A DNA stretch of 64,000 bases from Clarkia xantiana subsp. parviflora (taxonomy: Eukaryota; Streptophyta; Magnoliopsida; Myrtales; Onagraceae), in the NCBI GenBank assembly GCA_036873135.1, contig JAPTYO010000001.1, positions 49,959,774 through 50,023,773 on the forward strand. Reading direction: 5' to 3'. The notes beneath the pieces were generated by a model. It made no database searches and had not been told where the DNA came from. It saw nothing but the letters and a program-made list of their open reading frames with translations. This document shows positions 33,801 to 45,858 of this stretch, in pieces. Position 1 is the stretch's first letter; each line of letters starts with the position of its first letter. Made by a program: the position numbers and the translations under genes.

Positions 33801-36800
33801 AGGCTGACCTTGAAATATTTGTCCAGGCTCGGAAAGAGAGGAAGCAGCAAAGCTAAGTTGTGTGCTGCAGCTTCACGAATTACAGTTGCTGAATCCTCCA
33901 CCAGCTGTTGAACAATTGAAAGGATGAGAGAATCACGAATTTCAGGCCTGACGTACTCCGCAAGTTGTCCACATGATTGAGCAACAAGCAACCTACGCTC
34001 CTCATACATGTGATTTATCTGAAATTACCCAAAAAAATGCATAAATTATTTAGGGAAACTGGTCCGAATATAAGCCAAATTAATTGTCTATAGTACAATT
34101 AAATTAGTTTACTCACTTGCTCCCAGCACTGAGGAAGCAATCCTGTCTCAGTTCTCATTTCTCCTACATTCTTTGCCAGGGTAACACAAGCCTGCAAGAA
34201 GAGATTCATGAGTTCTAGATTACTAAAGACTCATATGAAAAATAAGTATTCCCATAGATGTCTTACATCCATAATGATCTGTCTCTGCTGTTCATCAGGA
34301 CGTTTAATTAAATTGAACAGAGTGTGGGTCAAGGAATCTCGTGTGTTGCTATCTGGATGGCACTCAATCGCACACATTATTAACGGAAGAAGCTCCTGCA
34401 TGCAAATAATTAATTAAATTCTTATCCCATCTGCTAAATATTTAATGGCTAGCTATCTGTTTATGGTGGGGAACAGTATGATAGTAAAGATCAAACCTCA
34501 CGATGGTTGATCAATACATAAGGAACTATCTTTGGCAAAGCATCTGCAAGAATTTGAATGGTCTCTGAACCCTGGAAACCAACAGCTTTCAGTAAAGGAA
34601 GAACAAATAATTTATCCTCGTAATACAGTCTGCAAAATGAAGCAACAGGAATTGCTTACTGTCTTGTCAGCAGCTTCACCACTTAAACTCAGTTTCTCAG
34701 GAAGTTTACTACCCCCTGAGGGAGCTTCCCCGTTTTGCTTGCAGCCATCACCATTCTCAGGCGGCTTGTTATCATTTGTAGAGTTCATCAAAACATGTTC
34801 TATAGCAATCTCAGACTTTGATGGGTTATCCAAGGTTTGAGAAGGCAAAAGATGAGTATGCACGGATTCCCCAACTCCTGGTGACAATTCAACTGAATGA
34901 GATGCTATGCCCTTGTCCTCGTGTATCTCAACAACTCTTTCTTCTTTTGGCAATGTCTCTTCCACAGTGTTTACTAAACCTAGAGAACTAGGAGGAGTTG
35001 TGATTTTTGACTTCAAATTTTCTACTTCCAATTGAAGTAGTTTTATTTCTTCCTTGTACTTTTCCAATGTGTGAGATTGGACCGACTGGATATCAGCATT
35101 ATCCAAGTTCCTTGCACCAAGGGTTCCTTCAATGTGTACTTTTAATGCAGTGATCTCAGCTCTGCACTCCGTGAGCTCTGCCCTTTGATGGTCTGATAGT
35201 TGCTTCAAAACTTGCACCTGGACAAGACGTTTTGACTCTCAGTTCCATGAAATCAAAGTAAGGAAATTGCTTCATAACGAGATAACCGACTAACAAAATA
35301 CTACCTGGTTCTCCCGATCCCTGAGATCTTTCTGCAGAGCTTCCAAGGATTTAGTTAATACAGCTAACTGACCATCTACCTGATCTTTGTTTCTCAACAG
35401 ATATTTTTTTTCATCTGTCAAACTTGCATTTTCTTTTCTCAAAGACTCATTTTCTCGGAGCATTGCAATTTTCTCCTGCAGTTTAGAAGCACTTCCTATC
35501 ATGTGCACATGAAATTCGCAATATAGAGAAAGAAGAATGCATTAACTTGGATTTTGTTTTCTTGAACAAAAAACTCCTCTTTATCCAAGTTATAAAGCAT
35601 CCACGGTGGTAAATGCATCACAGAACTACACTGTATGCTATATTTGTAATACTCTTAATTTGGTCAAAGACTCAAACATCTTGAAGATCTTATATGATAT
35701 ATGCAGAAATAAACTTGAATGAGAACCCATTTTCAACTACTAAGATATGTGCGACATTCTGCAGATGGTATACCCTCTTCATGCTAGTAAGCTGCGATAA
35801 GTTTAACTTCGAGTATTATACAGTCACCACAACCATACAATATTTTCTCCTAAGCAATGGAAATCTGCGCTTACTACAACTCCACAATTCTATGACTTTT
35901 CCTATTCAATAGTTGGTCGAATTCACAAGTTTTGCATGTTGTTCAGTATATCAGACTAGACCGAGGAAATGTGCATTATACAAGAATATAACTTTTCAAG
36001 TAGGAGATGAGTGCAATTTTTCTGCTTAAAGTGTTGCAAAGGGTACCTCAGCAGCCTCTGTAGTGGATGAAAGATACTGATAATAATAATGTCGCAAAGC
36101 ATCTGGCACACAAGCAGGTGTCTCTTTCCGGACATCAAGGTTTTGGTCTGTTACCTGCAGGAAAACAGGTTCAGAATGATATAAATATATCAGATTCTTT
36201 TGAGCATGACTAGAGACGAACATCTGCAAAGAATGCTGGACAAGGGAAGCAAGTCCCAGAAGTTAGACAAACTGAACAGGACTGCACAGCAGAACCCCAA
36301 CATTAAGATGATAAGAAGAAGCAAATACTTTCCAATGGACCAAAAGAAAACACACGTTTTCGACAGTACTGTGACAAAATATAAAAATGGCAGACACTAG
36401 GAAAAGTCGACTTGAAAAAAGAACTCCTGTCAAGTCTAGAGTTTATATCTTAGTATAGATTCCGAACAAATAGAAAGAAGAAAAAAGATAAATCTAGTAC
36501 ATAAAAATAGCTTGCAATTAGGAGAAAGGGCAATGCAGATCATAGCTAACATCCAACACACCTCTTCAAAAAATGTCATAGCACTTAGCTTGTACCCAGC
36601 TAGAAGCAAATATTCCTTGACTGCGAAGTTGAGATCCCTACGTTCGTTATCCTTTAAAGGACCCAAATCGGAAAAGTGGGCATCTGTTCTTTTTCTTTGT
36701 ATCTCGGCTACTTGATTGTTTGAGTCAGAATTTGAGGCTGCAAATGGAAAAACGTAGAGAGAAGCTTGAAATTCATGACAATATAAAATTACCGCTGGGC

Positions 36801-37777
36801 ACTATCTAACTAAAAGGAACCTTAGTTTGAAAGGAGATGAGAGACGATCTCTGTGCACAACACATCATCTGTTTTCGACTTCTATTTTAAAACACTCGGA
36901 TAATATGACATATGATCAGATGGTAAGTAAATTTTTTATTATACGCAACCTCAGTAAATATCGAGCAGTTATCACATGTCCAACTACAGTTCTGCAATCT
37001 TAAAAGTGATGTTAATGATTCCAATGTTTGGAAAACCAGTAAACTTACAGCTTAAATCACTCAGGGGAGATTCTGCTTTCCTTTGCAACTCCCCTTTCCA
37101 TTTCGTAATATCCTCTTGGGCAAGACGGAGCTCGTATTCACAGAGAGCTATTTTTTCTTCCAATCTTTCCTTCTCTTGTAGCAAAAACTGAGGATCTGCA
37201 GCTGCTATAAAGAACATTTTGAAACAGATCATGAGCAACATCAATATAGCGAACTGGCTTTCCTATCCCGAGACTTGATAAGTAATTCACTATAGCTAAT
37301 TGTGAAGTCACTAGCTAGTACCTGGCCAGTCTTATAAGCAGGGTTATCTATACCTAAATCAAATTGTGGTTTAAATTTCTAGTTCAAAGCTGATCATTCG
37401 GATTCCACTAAGAAACAAAGAGAAACGATTTCATGTAACTCCTGGGAAGCACATTGCCAGCACAATTCCCTCAAAACTTAGATAAGCATACCTTACTTCA
37501 GAATTAGCTCCGTTATTCTAATGACGGAAATGAAGAGCATAAGTTCATGGATGCATGCGGATTCAAAATGCGACTTACCTTGAAGAGAATTGAAGCGAGA
37601 GATCTGATCAGGCGGAAAATGAGAGGGATCGGCGAAGAACTCCTTGAGGCGGATGGCATGAACATCGCGGCCATCGTCAAGGAGCTCGTGGAGCAGCTCG
37701 AAAGCTGTAAGCAAGTAGTTCTCTTCCAACAGGAAGTTCACCACGCAGTTGCAGAGAGATGAGCGCTCAACATCCAT
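30804..37777 (-). CDS. LisH and HEAT-repeat protein, RELCH/KIAA1468 homologue
   Basis: Twenty exons, 1181 residues: 37777-37579, 37204-37049, 36737-36562, 36154-36047, 35475-35305, 35217-34660, 34571-34497, 34395-34267, 34191-34117, 34018-33809, 33515-33363, 33278-33064, 32954-32837, 32758-32626, 32540-32342, 32024-31919, 31842-31702, 31621-31498, 31385-31269, 31186-30804. Domains: LisH motif at about 8-40 (NCVVNFLLEENYLLTAFELL), a second LisH-like segment at about 150-177, coiled coil at about 214-330, acidic/Ser linker, then HEAT repeats from about 457 to 1060 (ELLPLIMCAIECHPDSNTRD, LVTLGSDQNLSVKYASIEAF), and a C-terminal KRIMRG-like FMRIMRGGFSDMLRGK tail. Length and exon products agree with Arabidopsis At5g16210. 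The animal homologue links Rab11 recycling endosomes to lipid transfer; the plant role is not established. Seventeen introns are plainly GT-AG; the one at 31386-31497 is AT-AC. Confidence 0.93.
31386..31497 (-). other. U12-type AT-AC intron of the LisH/HEAT gene
   Basis: The intron starts ATATCCTGAA, matching the minor-spliceosome donor ATATCCTT at the first seven bases, and ends GATAC. A branch motif TTTCTTTAAC lies about 13 bases before the end, the spacing usual for U12 introns. Joining GATT to ATCTTTTGTCC gives RLRDYLLSKIFQL in frame, the residues expected for this family. No GT donor gives that frame. Confidence 0.85.
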
Positions 37778-37779
37778 AA

Positions 37780-38655
37780 CCAGTACCGGAATTCAATCAA
37801 CGGCGTCTCCGATTTAACATGAAGCCGTCGTCCAAAGCTCTTACTCGCGGCAGCTGATTTATGGATCGGAGATCTATTCAAACCGATCTGTTAATCATTT
37901 ATATGGCATGTAATTTCGGTATTATTCCCTCCGGCGGGGAACAGTGGATCTACGGCGGGCGCTGTACACCGTCGATCTAGTTACATTTGTATTTATGACA
38001 GATATTTTGACGGTAGAGATGAGGTCATGGCCGCCTGGTGGCGCTATACGTCCTGACCTCCTAGAGATTAGTGAACCGTCACGATTATCAACGGTCAACT
38101 CTAATGTTTTTTATTTATTTAATAATTAATTTAATTTTGGCAAAAAAAACGATAATTAATTTAATTTAATATATTAGAGATTAGAGATATGTTGCATCAT
38201 AATTCTCTCTCTTTGTTTCATTTGATTTCTTCATCAAATTCACTAAAATAAAAATTTCCATCTTTAATTTTAGGTGGAGGTTCGGCGGTCGCTGATCACT
38301 ATAATAGTAGTTATAGTTCTAAAACGAAAAACCACCACTAAAGTCCTAGCCCATACCAGAAAAGAGTACCCGATTCACTCAAACCCGAATGAGGCCCATT
38401 TACATAAGCGGTCCATGTGAGCATGTTGGGCCAGAGGGAAACCTCGTAAATCGTGTCGTCTCGGATTGTGGAGGGGATTGTTCAAACGTCAGCCAATCAT
38501 GAGCCAGAAGTTCCACTTCTGTCTTCATTCAACAACTTCTTCTGTCCACCATTCTATCTATCCCTCTATGGAGCTTCTTAACCTCTCCTCTCTTTACTTA
38601 CCATTTCCTTACAGTATCTGTCCCGTAAATTAGTGGGTCCCATCTTCACCGGAGG
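37780..38655. other. shared upstream region of two divergent genes
   Basis: The 878 bp lie between the start codons of the LisH/HEAT gene (minus) and the WEB-family gene (plus), so it should hold both promoters. No clear TATA box was picked for either. A tail-like micro-insertion lies at 38122-38167. Confidence 0.5.
38122..38167 (+). repeat. tail-like micro-insertion with 16-bp direct repeats
   Basis: ATAATTAATTTAATTT at 38122-38137 recurs exactly at 38152-38167; the 14 bp between read TGGC, eight A, CG. The host sequence is low in complexity, so the repeat is weaker evidence than at other sites. Confidence 0.55.
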
Positions 38656-41042
38656 ATGGAATATGGTAATCGGAATATGGGTTCGGTCAAGGCTGCCATT
38701 AATCTGTTCGGAGAGAGAGTTCCTGACGAGAGGCATCCGGCTTCTGACAACCGGCGGATGAATCTTGCAGAGGTAACTGTTCAGAAAAAGAAAACCCTGC
38801 ACTGTTTTTACTTATACGTACGGAAGGTCTTCTGTTTTATTAGATTTGCTAAACTTTCTGGGTTCTTGAATGGAAATGGATATATATTCAATGAAGCATG
38901 AACATAGATGGGTTATATTTATGTATGCTAGTTTCGAATCAGTTCCCATATTAACAATGCAGTAACATGTTCTAAATCATTAGCTTTGAGGTAGCTTAAT
39001 TAAAGGGTTGAAAGTGGGTTTGATCATTTATAATGTACTACAATATTATACTGAGGGCAGAAGTACATAATTTTTTCCCGGTGTTCTAAATTTCTAATGA
39101 CTCGTGAGAAGGTCAACACATGTAACATACATATTACGCGTATAGAATAATATATATTTGCACCGGTCCGCCTGTAATGGAGTTGTATATACAATTTATC
39201 TAATTTTGTTAGTTAGATGTATGTTGTAAGTAGAGTTTTTTTTTTCCCCCCAACTGTTGTAAGTAGAGTTTAAAGTTTAAACCACCATTTTATCTCATTT
39301 TAAAAATTCTGAATCCACCAATGATTGGTTGTATCATGTAACAGGGGTCCTCTTTGAAAGCTAAGGAACTCCTTATGGCAAGGAAGGATTTAGTCAAGTT
39401 CGAAGAAAGCAAAACGACATCGGATTCCATGACGGCCCGAGCGGAGACCGAGCTCCTCGAGGCGAACAACACAGTGAAAGATCTCAAGTCAATGATTGAG
39501 GAATCGAACTCCAAAGTAAAAACTCAAGTGCATCATGAATTTACGAAAGTGAAAGAGCCATCGACGCGTGAGAGCGAGCCGTTATTCCTACTTGTTAAGA
39601 ATAGGCAATATGAAGAAGTCGTGAAAGAGCTAGAGCTTGTGAAACAGGAGCTTAGTAAACTCAAGCTCGATACGGTTTCCGTAACAGAAGAGAAAACCCT
39701 AGTTGAGAACGAAGCCGAGGTAGCAAGGGGGAAGCTCGAGTCTTATTCGGTCTCACTGGAAGCATTGATGAATGAGATTGAGGAAGTGAATGAAGAACTA
39801 GTGTTGGTTGAGTTGGCTCGAATGGAGGCGGTGAAGGAGCATGGAGAGATTATCGCAGAAAGAGAAACGGAAGAGAGGGAATTTCTGAAAGTAATGGAGG
39901 AAACAAAGAAGAAGATTGATCAAATAAAGGAAGAGATTGAAGGTTCAAAGGAAATGGAGGAGAAGTTGAGTGTAACACAGTCTGATATCGAGGTTCTTCA
40001 AGTAGGGTTACAGCTCTCAAGAGAAATGGAGAAGAGGGTCGAAACTAAAATTACAAAAATCGACGATTCTTCGGCTACTCTGCTAGGGCAAATCACGGAT
40101 GCGAAGAAAGAGTTGGCTTCGATTAAAGCCGAGGGTTTCCAAGTCATGGCGTCGATGGATGTCGTAAGAACCGAGCTGCGAAGCTTGATCGCGGAAAGAA
40201 TGATACTTCAGAAGTCCGAGGAGAAAATCGATAATCAAATTCAGAATCTGAACTCGAACATCATTAGGGTTAGGGAAAAGCTCGAGTCGGCGTCTAAAGC
40301 CGAGGAGAATGCTAGCACGATCGCAGCAAACCTTACGGCCACACTAGCGCAACTTAAGGTTGAAAAGGAGACGGCTGAGAAGGAGAAGCAGAAAATCCAC
40401 GAGGAGATGAATTCGGTTAAAGAAGAGATGAAGGAGATGGAGAATCAGATAGAGCCGTCAGAGGAGAAGCTGCAGGCGGCCATGGAGGAGCTCGAGGCAG
40501 CAAAAATTTCAGAAGCCTCGGCATTGGAGAAGCTTAGGGTTTTGTCGGAGAAGACAATGAAGCAGCGTGCTTCGGCCTCTAAAAATGGGCCTTGGATTAA
40601 GATTCCGAGGTTCGAGTATGAATATCTGCAAGGGATAGCAACTACGGCGGAGGAAATCGCGGAGAAGAAGGTGGCGGCGGCCGAAGCTTGGGTCACTGCC
40701 TTGAAGGCGAGCGAGAGGGAGATGTTGATGAAAAGCGAGCTTGTTCGGAGAGAATTAAACGTCGAGGCGTCGACGAAGAGAGCGGAGAATGTTGGTCGGA
40801 ATTTTGAAGCAAATACAGTGAAGAATCTTCCGTTGGTTTTGGGCAGCAAGTATTCAAGAAAGAGCAGCAGTGATGAATCTGGACCTTATTCGGCTCAGGC
40901 GAGGAGAGTGGGGGGTCGCAAGTCGGGGTCATATGCGAACCGGAATGTGGGTCGGTCGGCGTCGATCACGTTGAAGAGGAAACCGAAGGTGATGCCGAAT
41001 TATTCCAAGATTTTCAATGAAAAGAAAGAATCACCAAATTAA
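38656..41042 (+). CDS. WEB/PMI family coiled-coil protein (DUF827)
   Basis: Two exons, 38656-38772 and 39345-41042, encode 604 residues. The first exon carries the conserved VKAAINLFGE motif of the family. The second is a nearly unbroken coiled coil from about 41 to 400, rich in Glu and Lys. Residues about 425-480 (IPRFEYEYLQG, AEEIAEKKVAAAEAWV, LKASEREML) match the family's conserved (E/F)EYxxL and KVAAAxAxV block. The tail is basic and Ser-rich, ending MPNYSKIFNEKKESPN. WEB1 and PMI2 of Arabidopsis keep the speed of chloroplast photorelocation through actin; the exact role of this member is not known. Exon 1 ends GAG|GT and exon 2 starts after ACAG, phase 0. The intron carries a micro-insertion. 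Confidence 0.87.
39222..39271 (-). repeat. tail-like micro-insertion with 17-bp direct repeats
   Basis: TGTTGTAAGTAGAGTTT at 39222-39238 recurs exactly at 39255-39271, within the WEB gene intron. The 16 bp between are a T run, six C and AAC; on the minus strand GTTGGGGGG plus A run. Confidence 0.8.
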
Positions 41043-41640
41043 ATGTGTTTTTCCCCAAAAGTAGTATGTATGATGTAAGTTATTGTGGTCATGGAATTTT
41101 GCATCTATATTATTTAAGATGTTTAATGATGTAATAACTTTGCGGCCAAGCTACCAATTAACTAACAATGCATGGATAGTGGTTGGAAGTTTAATTAACG
41201 TACGTTTGGCTCACAGTTTGGAATTAGTTGTTGTATGGCAGCAAGTAAATTAATGTTCTCAACCGGGAACTTTGTCATGTATAATGAGCTGTGCTAGTCT
41301 TTTTTTTTTTTTTGGTAATAGAGCTGTGCTAGTCCATGCGACTGAAATAATTTAATAAAGCTTTTATGAAAATTTAACACAGGTCGCGTAACAGTTGCAT
41401 GGCATCATTCGCATATATACATGTGGCTGATAAATGAGTCATTTTTACATTCGGCTGGTCTAGCAATAAATAAATAATTATTTCTTGGTTTGGTTGACAC
41501 GATTCGTTTTGGTTACACTTATATGGTCTTGGTCGCAGTTCAAAAAAATGGTCGAAAAGACGAAAACAATTTATAATTCTAGCAAATGTATTATTATTTT
41601 TTATATACAGTTAAATAGTATCATTCTAATAATTTTAAAT

Positions 41641-41683
<43 letters not shown>

Positions 41684-42085
41684 CTAAAAGCAGCTTCACC
41701 TAATCATAAGCTTAACTGTTGAACAAATTAATCATCCACCGAAATACTAATTATTTTTTGAAGACACGTACGCACGCCTTTAATTTAAATATGGTTATAT
41801 TGATACAATATTCTATTTTCTTATCGATAAAGACAATGAGATTCAAACATCACAACCTTTCATATTTGTCTTGTAATGACTCTTCTAGCTAGCCTGCCCG
41901 CAGCCACGTCCGTCGTCGACGGCATTAAAGTCATGCCGAGTTACCGACTATTTTGATTTTGACCAAACTAAAAAAGAAACTAAATAAAATAATGTATATA
42001 GACTTTTTCACTTCTATATTCTATGTATTGTATGTATAAAAACACCACTCTTTCAAAGTCCAAACAGCCGAACCACAAAAATAAA
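41043..42085. other. intergenic stretch between WEB and the small basic gene
   Basis: 3' flank of the WEB gene and promoter of the next. It holds a micro-insertion at 41286-41334, a TA microsatellite at 41643-41680 and, near the end, TATA-like TATAAAAA at 42035-42042 (a second, TATATAG, near 41996). No further gene. Confidence 0.5.
41286..41334 (-). repeat. tail-like micro-insertion with 14-bp direct repeats
   Basis: GAGCTGTGCTAGTC at 41286-41299 recurs exactly at 41321-41334. The 21 bp between are a T run plus GGTAATA; on the minus strand TATTACC plus A run. Confidence 0.8.
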
Positions 42086-42514
42086 ATGGAGGTGACGAAA
42101 GCTTCGGTGGGAACTCTAAGGAGGTACTGGAAGGGAAGAAAGTACAAGAGACTTATTCAGCCGGCCAGCAGCAGGAAACTTCCGGTGGCCACACTTGGCG
42201 GGGGAATTAGGAGTAAAAGGTCATGGAAGGTGAGGATCGTGCCCAAGTTTCGATGGAAGATGGTCGTTGCTTCTCCGATGAAGATTCTGAGCAAGGTAAA
42301 GAACACTTACGTTAATATGATGTTGCATCTGTCTGGAAATGTCGGTTCTTTGAACGACGGCAACGCCTTTGGAAGCAAGAGGGTTCCGAAGGCGAGGAGG
42401 GTCACGACGGTGTACTCGAGCGAGGAAGTTGAGCAAAGGCTTGTTTATGAGATTTACTTGGCGTTGAAGGGTACTCGCGACTTTGCGCATCCCGTGTCTA
42501 TTGTGCAGGTATAG
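42086..42514 (+). CDS. small basic protein of unknown function
   Basis: Single-exon gene of 142 residues; the ATG at 42086 was preferred to an upstream in-frame ATG at 42023 because TATA-like boxes lie at 41996 and 42035. The first 70 residues are very basic with Trp-Lys/Arg pairs (LRRYWKGRKYKRL, KRSWKVRIVPKFRWKM). The C-terminal part has an acidic-hydrophobic YSSEEVEQRLVYEIYLAL segment that could form a helix. No signal peptide or membrane span. I do not recognise a named domain. Codon use and GC content exceed those of the flanks, which supports coding. Confidence 0.65.
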   Translation: MEVTKASVGTLRRYWKGRKYKRLIQPASSRKLPVATLGGGIRSKRSWKVRIVPKFRWKMVVASPMKILSKVKNTYVNMMLHLSGNVGSLNDGNAFGSKRVPKARRVTTVYSSEEVEQRLVYEIYLALKGTRDFAHPVSIVQV

Positions 42515-43700
42515 ACTCTCCATAGGGTGGTATTCAAAGCATTCAGACTCTATCAATCCATTTTTCTCCTTTTATTATTATTATTATATGTATGTATTTA
42601 TGTATACTATTTCACCATATTATAATTATAAAGGGTTACGTAATTTCTGTTAACTGAGCGCTGTAATTTCGTAAAAAAAAAATTGAGCCATATTATAAAG
42701 ATTGTATAGTGCTTTATTATAGCGACGGGATATTACTGCCAGAAAGTAATAATTTTTCTTAGGGATAAGGATTCAGACAAGGGCATTAAAAGTCCTTGTT
42801 TTGACTTTGTGTTAGAGAGATTGTCCTTATGGTGGTTATCCAAGATGTGGCCGAGCATAATGGAATACTTTTTCCAAGCTAAGTATATAAAAGTTAAAGC
42901 CGGTTTGTTAAGAAACTAATAGCGGTCTAAATATACATCATGTTGGTGTGTGTGATTCAGTGTTTTAACTTCTTTTAGTGTATTGGTCATTTCAACTACT
43001 TTTCGTTGCTTTTCGGGGGAAAAATGTTGTGTATTATTATTCACTTGATATTAATTACCCTCTTAAATTTGTTTTACAATTACCTAAAAGTTCAAAGAAA
43101 AAAAAACTTAATTATGGCTAGTTCATGTCTCAATTGACTAAGTTGGAGGCTCGTCCAGTTGAGCCTTAATCGAATTAGAGGTATAAGGTCTGATATGATC
43201 GAGTATGTAATATATATTAGTTACTTCGTTTAGCTCATGTTACTTAAGTTTGAATGCAAATTAAAAAAAAAGCCATGAAAGGGACGTATTGAAAATTGAG
43301 ATCTGAAGCCAACAAACCATGAAAGGGACGTATTGAGGTTCAATCCCCGCTAGTGACCATGGGAATGGAAAATTGTTCATGATTAGCACATTATTCTTTA
43401 CGGGCTGACCCGATGTGAGTGGGGATTAGTCTAGGTGTGGAGCAAGCATGTTACGAACACTGCTATTCTAATGATGAATCCCTAGGACCCGCGGGAACAA
43501 AAAAAAAAAAAAATGCAAGCTTTGGAGCGGGGGACCTAACACTTCCACATATATTTATGGTGGTTAAATACCAAACAAAGATAATATCATTAGCAATATT
43601 TCTCCTTTTTTAAATAAAATCGCACCCTCAATTCCATGAATAAACCTCTTCAACTACAAACTGTGTACCACCACGTTGAGTGGCTGTTAAAATTTGTCTA
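42515..43700. other. intergenic stretch with a possible SINE
   Basis: No gene. A 20-bp direct repeat starting CCATGAAAGGGACG lies near 43273 and 43317. A box-B-like GGTTCAATCCCC at about 43339 followed by GTGAGTGGGGATTAGTCTA and ending in an A run at about 43499-43513 suggests part of a tRNA-derived SINE on the plus strand, at about 43320-43513; box A is unclear. Confidence 0.35.
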
Positions 43701-43707
43701 TCACGAA

Positions 43708-44363
43708 CAAATTAAACCCGAAATATATAACTACTTTACTTACGCCAATATTTCCATCATATCTCAAACTGGCTATTAATTTGCATGATTTTTTTTTCCT
43801 ACGTGGTATATCTATAAGTTAGATTCTAAAATAATTCATATTTGTATTATGTCAGTATTATTAAATTCCACATTGGGCCGAGTCAAACCCAACAAGCTAA
43901 TATTGAGCAACCATTTTTACAAGTGGAGTTCCATCCTAAAACCAATTGGTGATAGGAGGAGGTAGCTCACTTGCTTATATGGTGCTCTAATATCTAAATC
44001 ACCACCGGTGTGGTACACACACTCATAGTGGGATTCAAATTAAACCCGAAATATATAACTACTTTACTTACGCCAATATTTCCATCATATCTCAAACTGG
44101 CTATTAATTTGCATGATTTTTTTTTCCTACGTGGTATATCTATAAGTTAGATTCTAAAATAATTCATATTTGTATTATGTCAGTATTATTAAATTCCACA
44201 TTGGGCCGAGTCAAACCCAACAAGCTAATATTGAGCAACCATTTTTACAAGTGGAGTTCCATCCTAAAACCAATTGGTGATAGGAGGAGGTAGCTCACTT
44301 GCTTATATGGTGCTCTAATATCTAAATCACCACCGGTGTGGTACACACACTCATAATGGGATT
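43708..44363. repeat. 328-bp tandem duplication of flank plus LTR
   Basis: The unit starting CAAATTAAACCCG occurs at 43708-44035 and 44036-44363. Copies are almost identical (one visible change, CATAGTGGG versus CATAATGGG). Each holds about 150 bp of unique left flank and then one LTR of the TRIM at 44187-44782, so the duplication came after the TRIM inserted. The junction has a short shared CAA. Confidence 0.9.
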
Positions 44364-44782
44364 CAACACTCCCCCGCACTGTGAGGACTCTTTTAACTAA
44401 GGTACCGGTTTTCACCCGCACTGTGAGGACTCTTTTAACTAAGGTACCGGTTTTCAAATCCGAACGGGTTGGGACTAATTTTAACAAACCCCACTCACAC
44501 GACCGGGCCTAATCCATACCCAAATATGGTACGTGGAGCCAACAAGGGGACACAAACCCACACACTGCTAATAATCGGAACCGGGCTTTGGCTCTGATAC
44601 CATCTTAAATTCCACATTGGGCCGAGTCAAACCCAACGGACCAATATCGAGCAACCATTTTCACAAGTGGGGTTCCATCCTAAAACCAATTGGTGATAGG
44701 AGGAGGTAGCCCACTTGATTATATGGTGCTCTAATATCTAAATCACCACCGGTGTGGTACACACTCTCAGTGGGATGCAACA
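44187..44782 (-). mobile_element. TRIM element (miniature LTR retrotransposon)
   Basis: LTRs at 44187-44368 and 44603-44782 are about 180 bp and very similar. On the minus strand each starts TGTTG(A/C)ATCCCA. The LTR at 44603-44782 is followed directly by TGGTATCAGAGC (44591-44602), the initiator Met-tRNA primer-binding site, and a purine run GCGGGGGAG precedes the other LTR. A 5-bp target duplication AGTAT flanks the element (44182-44186 and 44783-44787). The internal part is 234 bp and non-coding, with a 42-bp tandem repeat. Confidence 0.88.
44373..44456. repeat. 42-bp tandem repeat inside the TRIM
   Basis: The unit beginning CCCGCACTGTGAGGACTC and ending GGTACCGGTTTTCA occurs at 44373-44414 and 44415-44456 without change. 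Confidence 0.9.
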
Positions 44783-44789
44783 AGTATAT

Positions 44790-45235
44790 AATATAAGAAA
44801 TAAAAGTGCTAGTCACATAAATTCTTACATTTTTAGAATTCAAACTCGAGATATTTGGTAAAAAAAAAAATAAAGCATTGAACTAATACAACATATTACA
44901 TAATTATTGTAATTGTATTGATTATAGATCCGCAACATTGCAAATAGTTAGTTAAAGTTGTAACAAGGAAGCAAACGTTGAGATGGATCAATCATTACCT
45001 ATAGATAGCTCTTAACTTAATAAATCATCAATATATATAAAGATATAATGACCAATAGGATCAGTTGTAGTAACAATTAAATTGATTTATAACCAAACAT
45101 TACACTACCCACACTTTGTATCCTTACATGCCACGCCACAATTCTCCTCACCAAACATCTCCTCAATTCCCGTAACTAACTAAAACTATATTATTATTAT
45201 TATATCTAAAATCATATAGTATGCACCTCGTGAAA
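44790..45235. other. AT-rich promoter flank of the CCCH gene
   Basis: No separate feature was recognised apart from AT-rich sequence. Confidence 0.4.
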
Positions 45236-45243
45236 TATAAATA
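45236..45243 (+). promoter_or_regulatory. TATA box of the CCCH zinc-finger gene
   Basis: TATAAATA. It predicts a start near 45268, followed by a CT-rich leader, a 5' UTR exon ending CCAG|GTGAGT at 45494 and a leader intron ending at 45809 or 45844 before the ATG at 45859. Confidence 0.6.
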
Positions 45244-45858
45244 CAACCCCCTTCATTTTCACTTTGTATAGCGTTCGTCCTCTCTAACTTCACTTTCTCT
45301 CTCTAGGCCGTTTGTTGACTGGATTCCTTGGCGGGAAAGAAAGATCACTCAAAAGGGCGCACTCGAGTGTTCTTGGATCCAAATCTTCCGACTCAGCAAT
45401 CGGTAGCATCCGCCCACGAAATCAGATATGGAGTGAGATCACGCACCGGTAACACTGTGCTGGGCGTCACGGCAGCTCTCGTCGCTCCTTCCAGGTGAGT
45501 TCTGTTTTCCTCGTTAGTTGGCAATGGCGGTCCGTTTTCTATTGAGCGATACGTGAAGCTTAGCTTCTGCAACGATGTCTGTGCGTAGTCGATTGTGGAC
45601 TGTTGAAATTGTTCTGTGTTTTAAGGCGAAACTGAGATTTCAGTTCATCAATGGCGTTTTGCTGGATATGCTTGTTCAATTGACGCTCTGAGATTTTGTT
45701 CAAACGTCAGATTTTTGCTTATACTTCGCTGAATCTAGATTCTTCATTGAATTTGGTGTTTTCAGTACCTGCGGAGATTCAATTCTCAGTTTGCGTCTTT
45801 GTTGAGCAGTTTCGTTGAGATTAGGGATTCGTTTCTGGTTGCAGATTCTCCGATAGCA

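Noticed and set aside
40445..40932. Antisense frames of 134 and 79 codons across the WEB gene
   Set aside because: Shadows of Glu/Lys-rich coiled-coil codons on the coding strand.
45799..45858. Upstream in-frame ATG of the CCCH gene
   Set aside because: It falls before the leader-intron acceptors at 45809 and 45844, so it should not be in the mature message.
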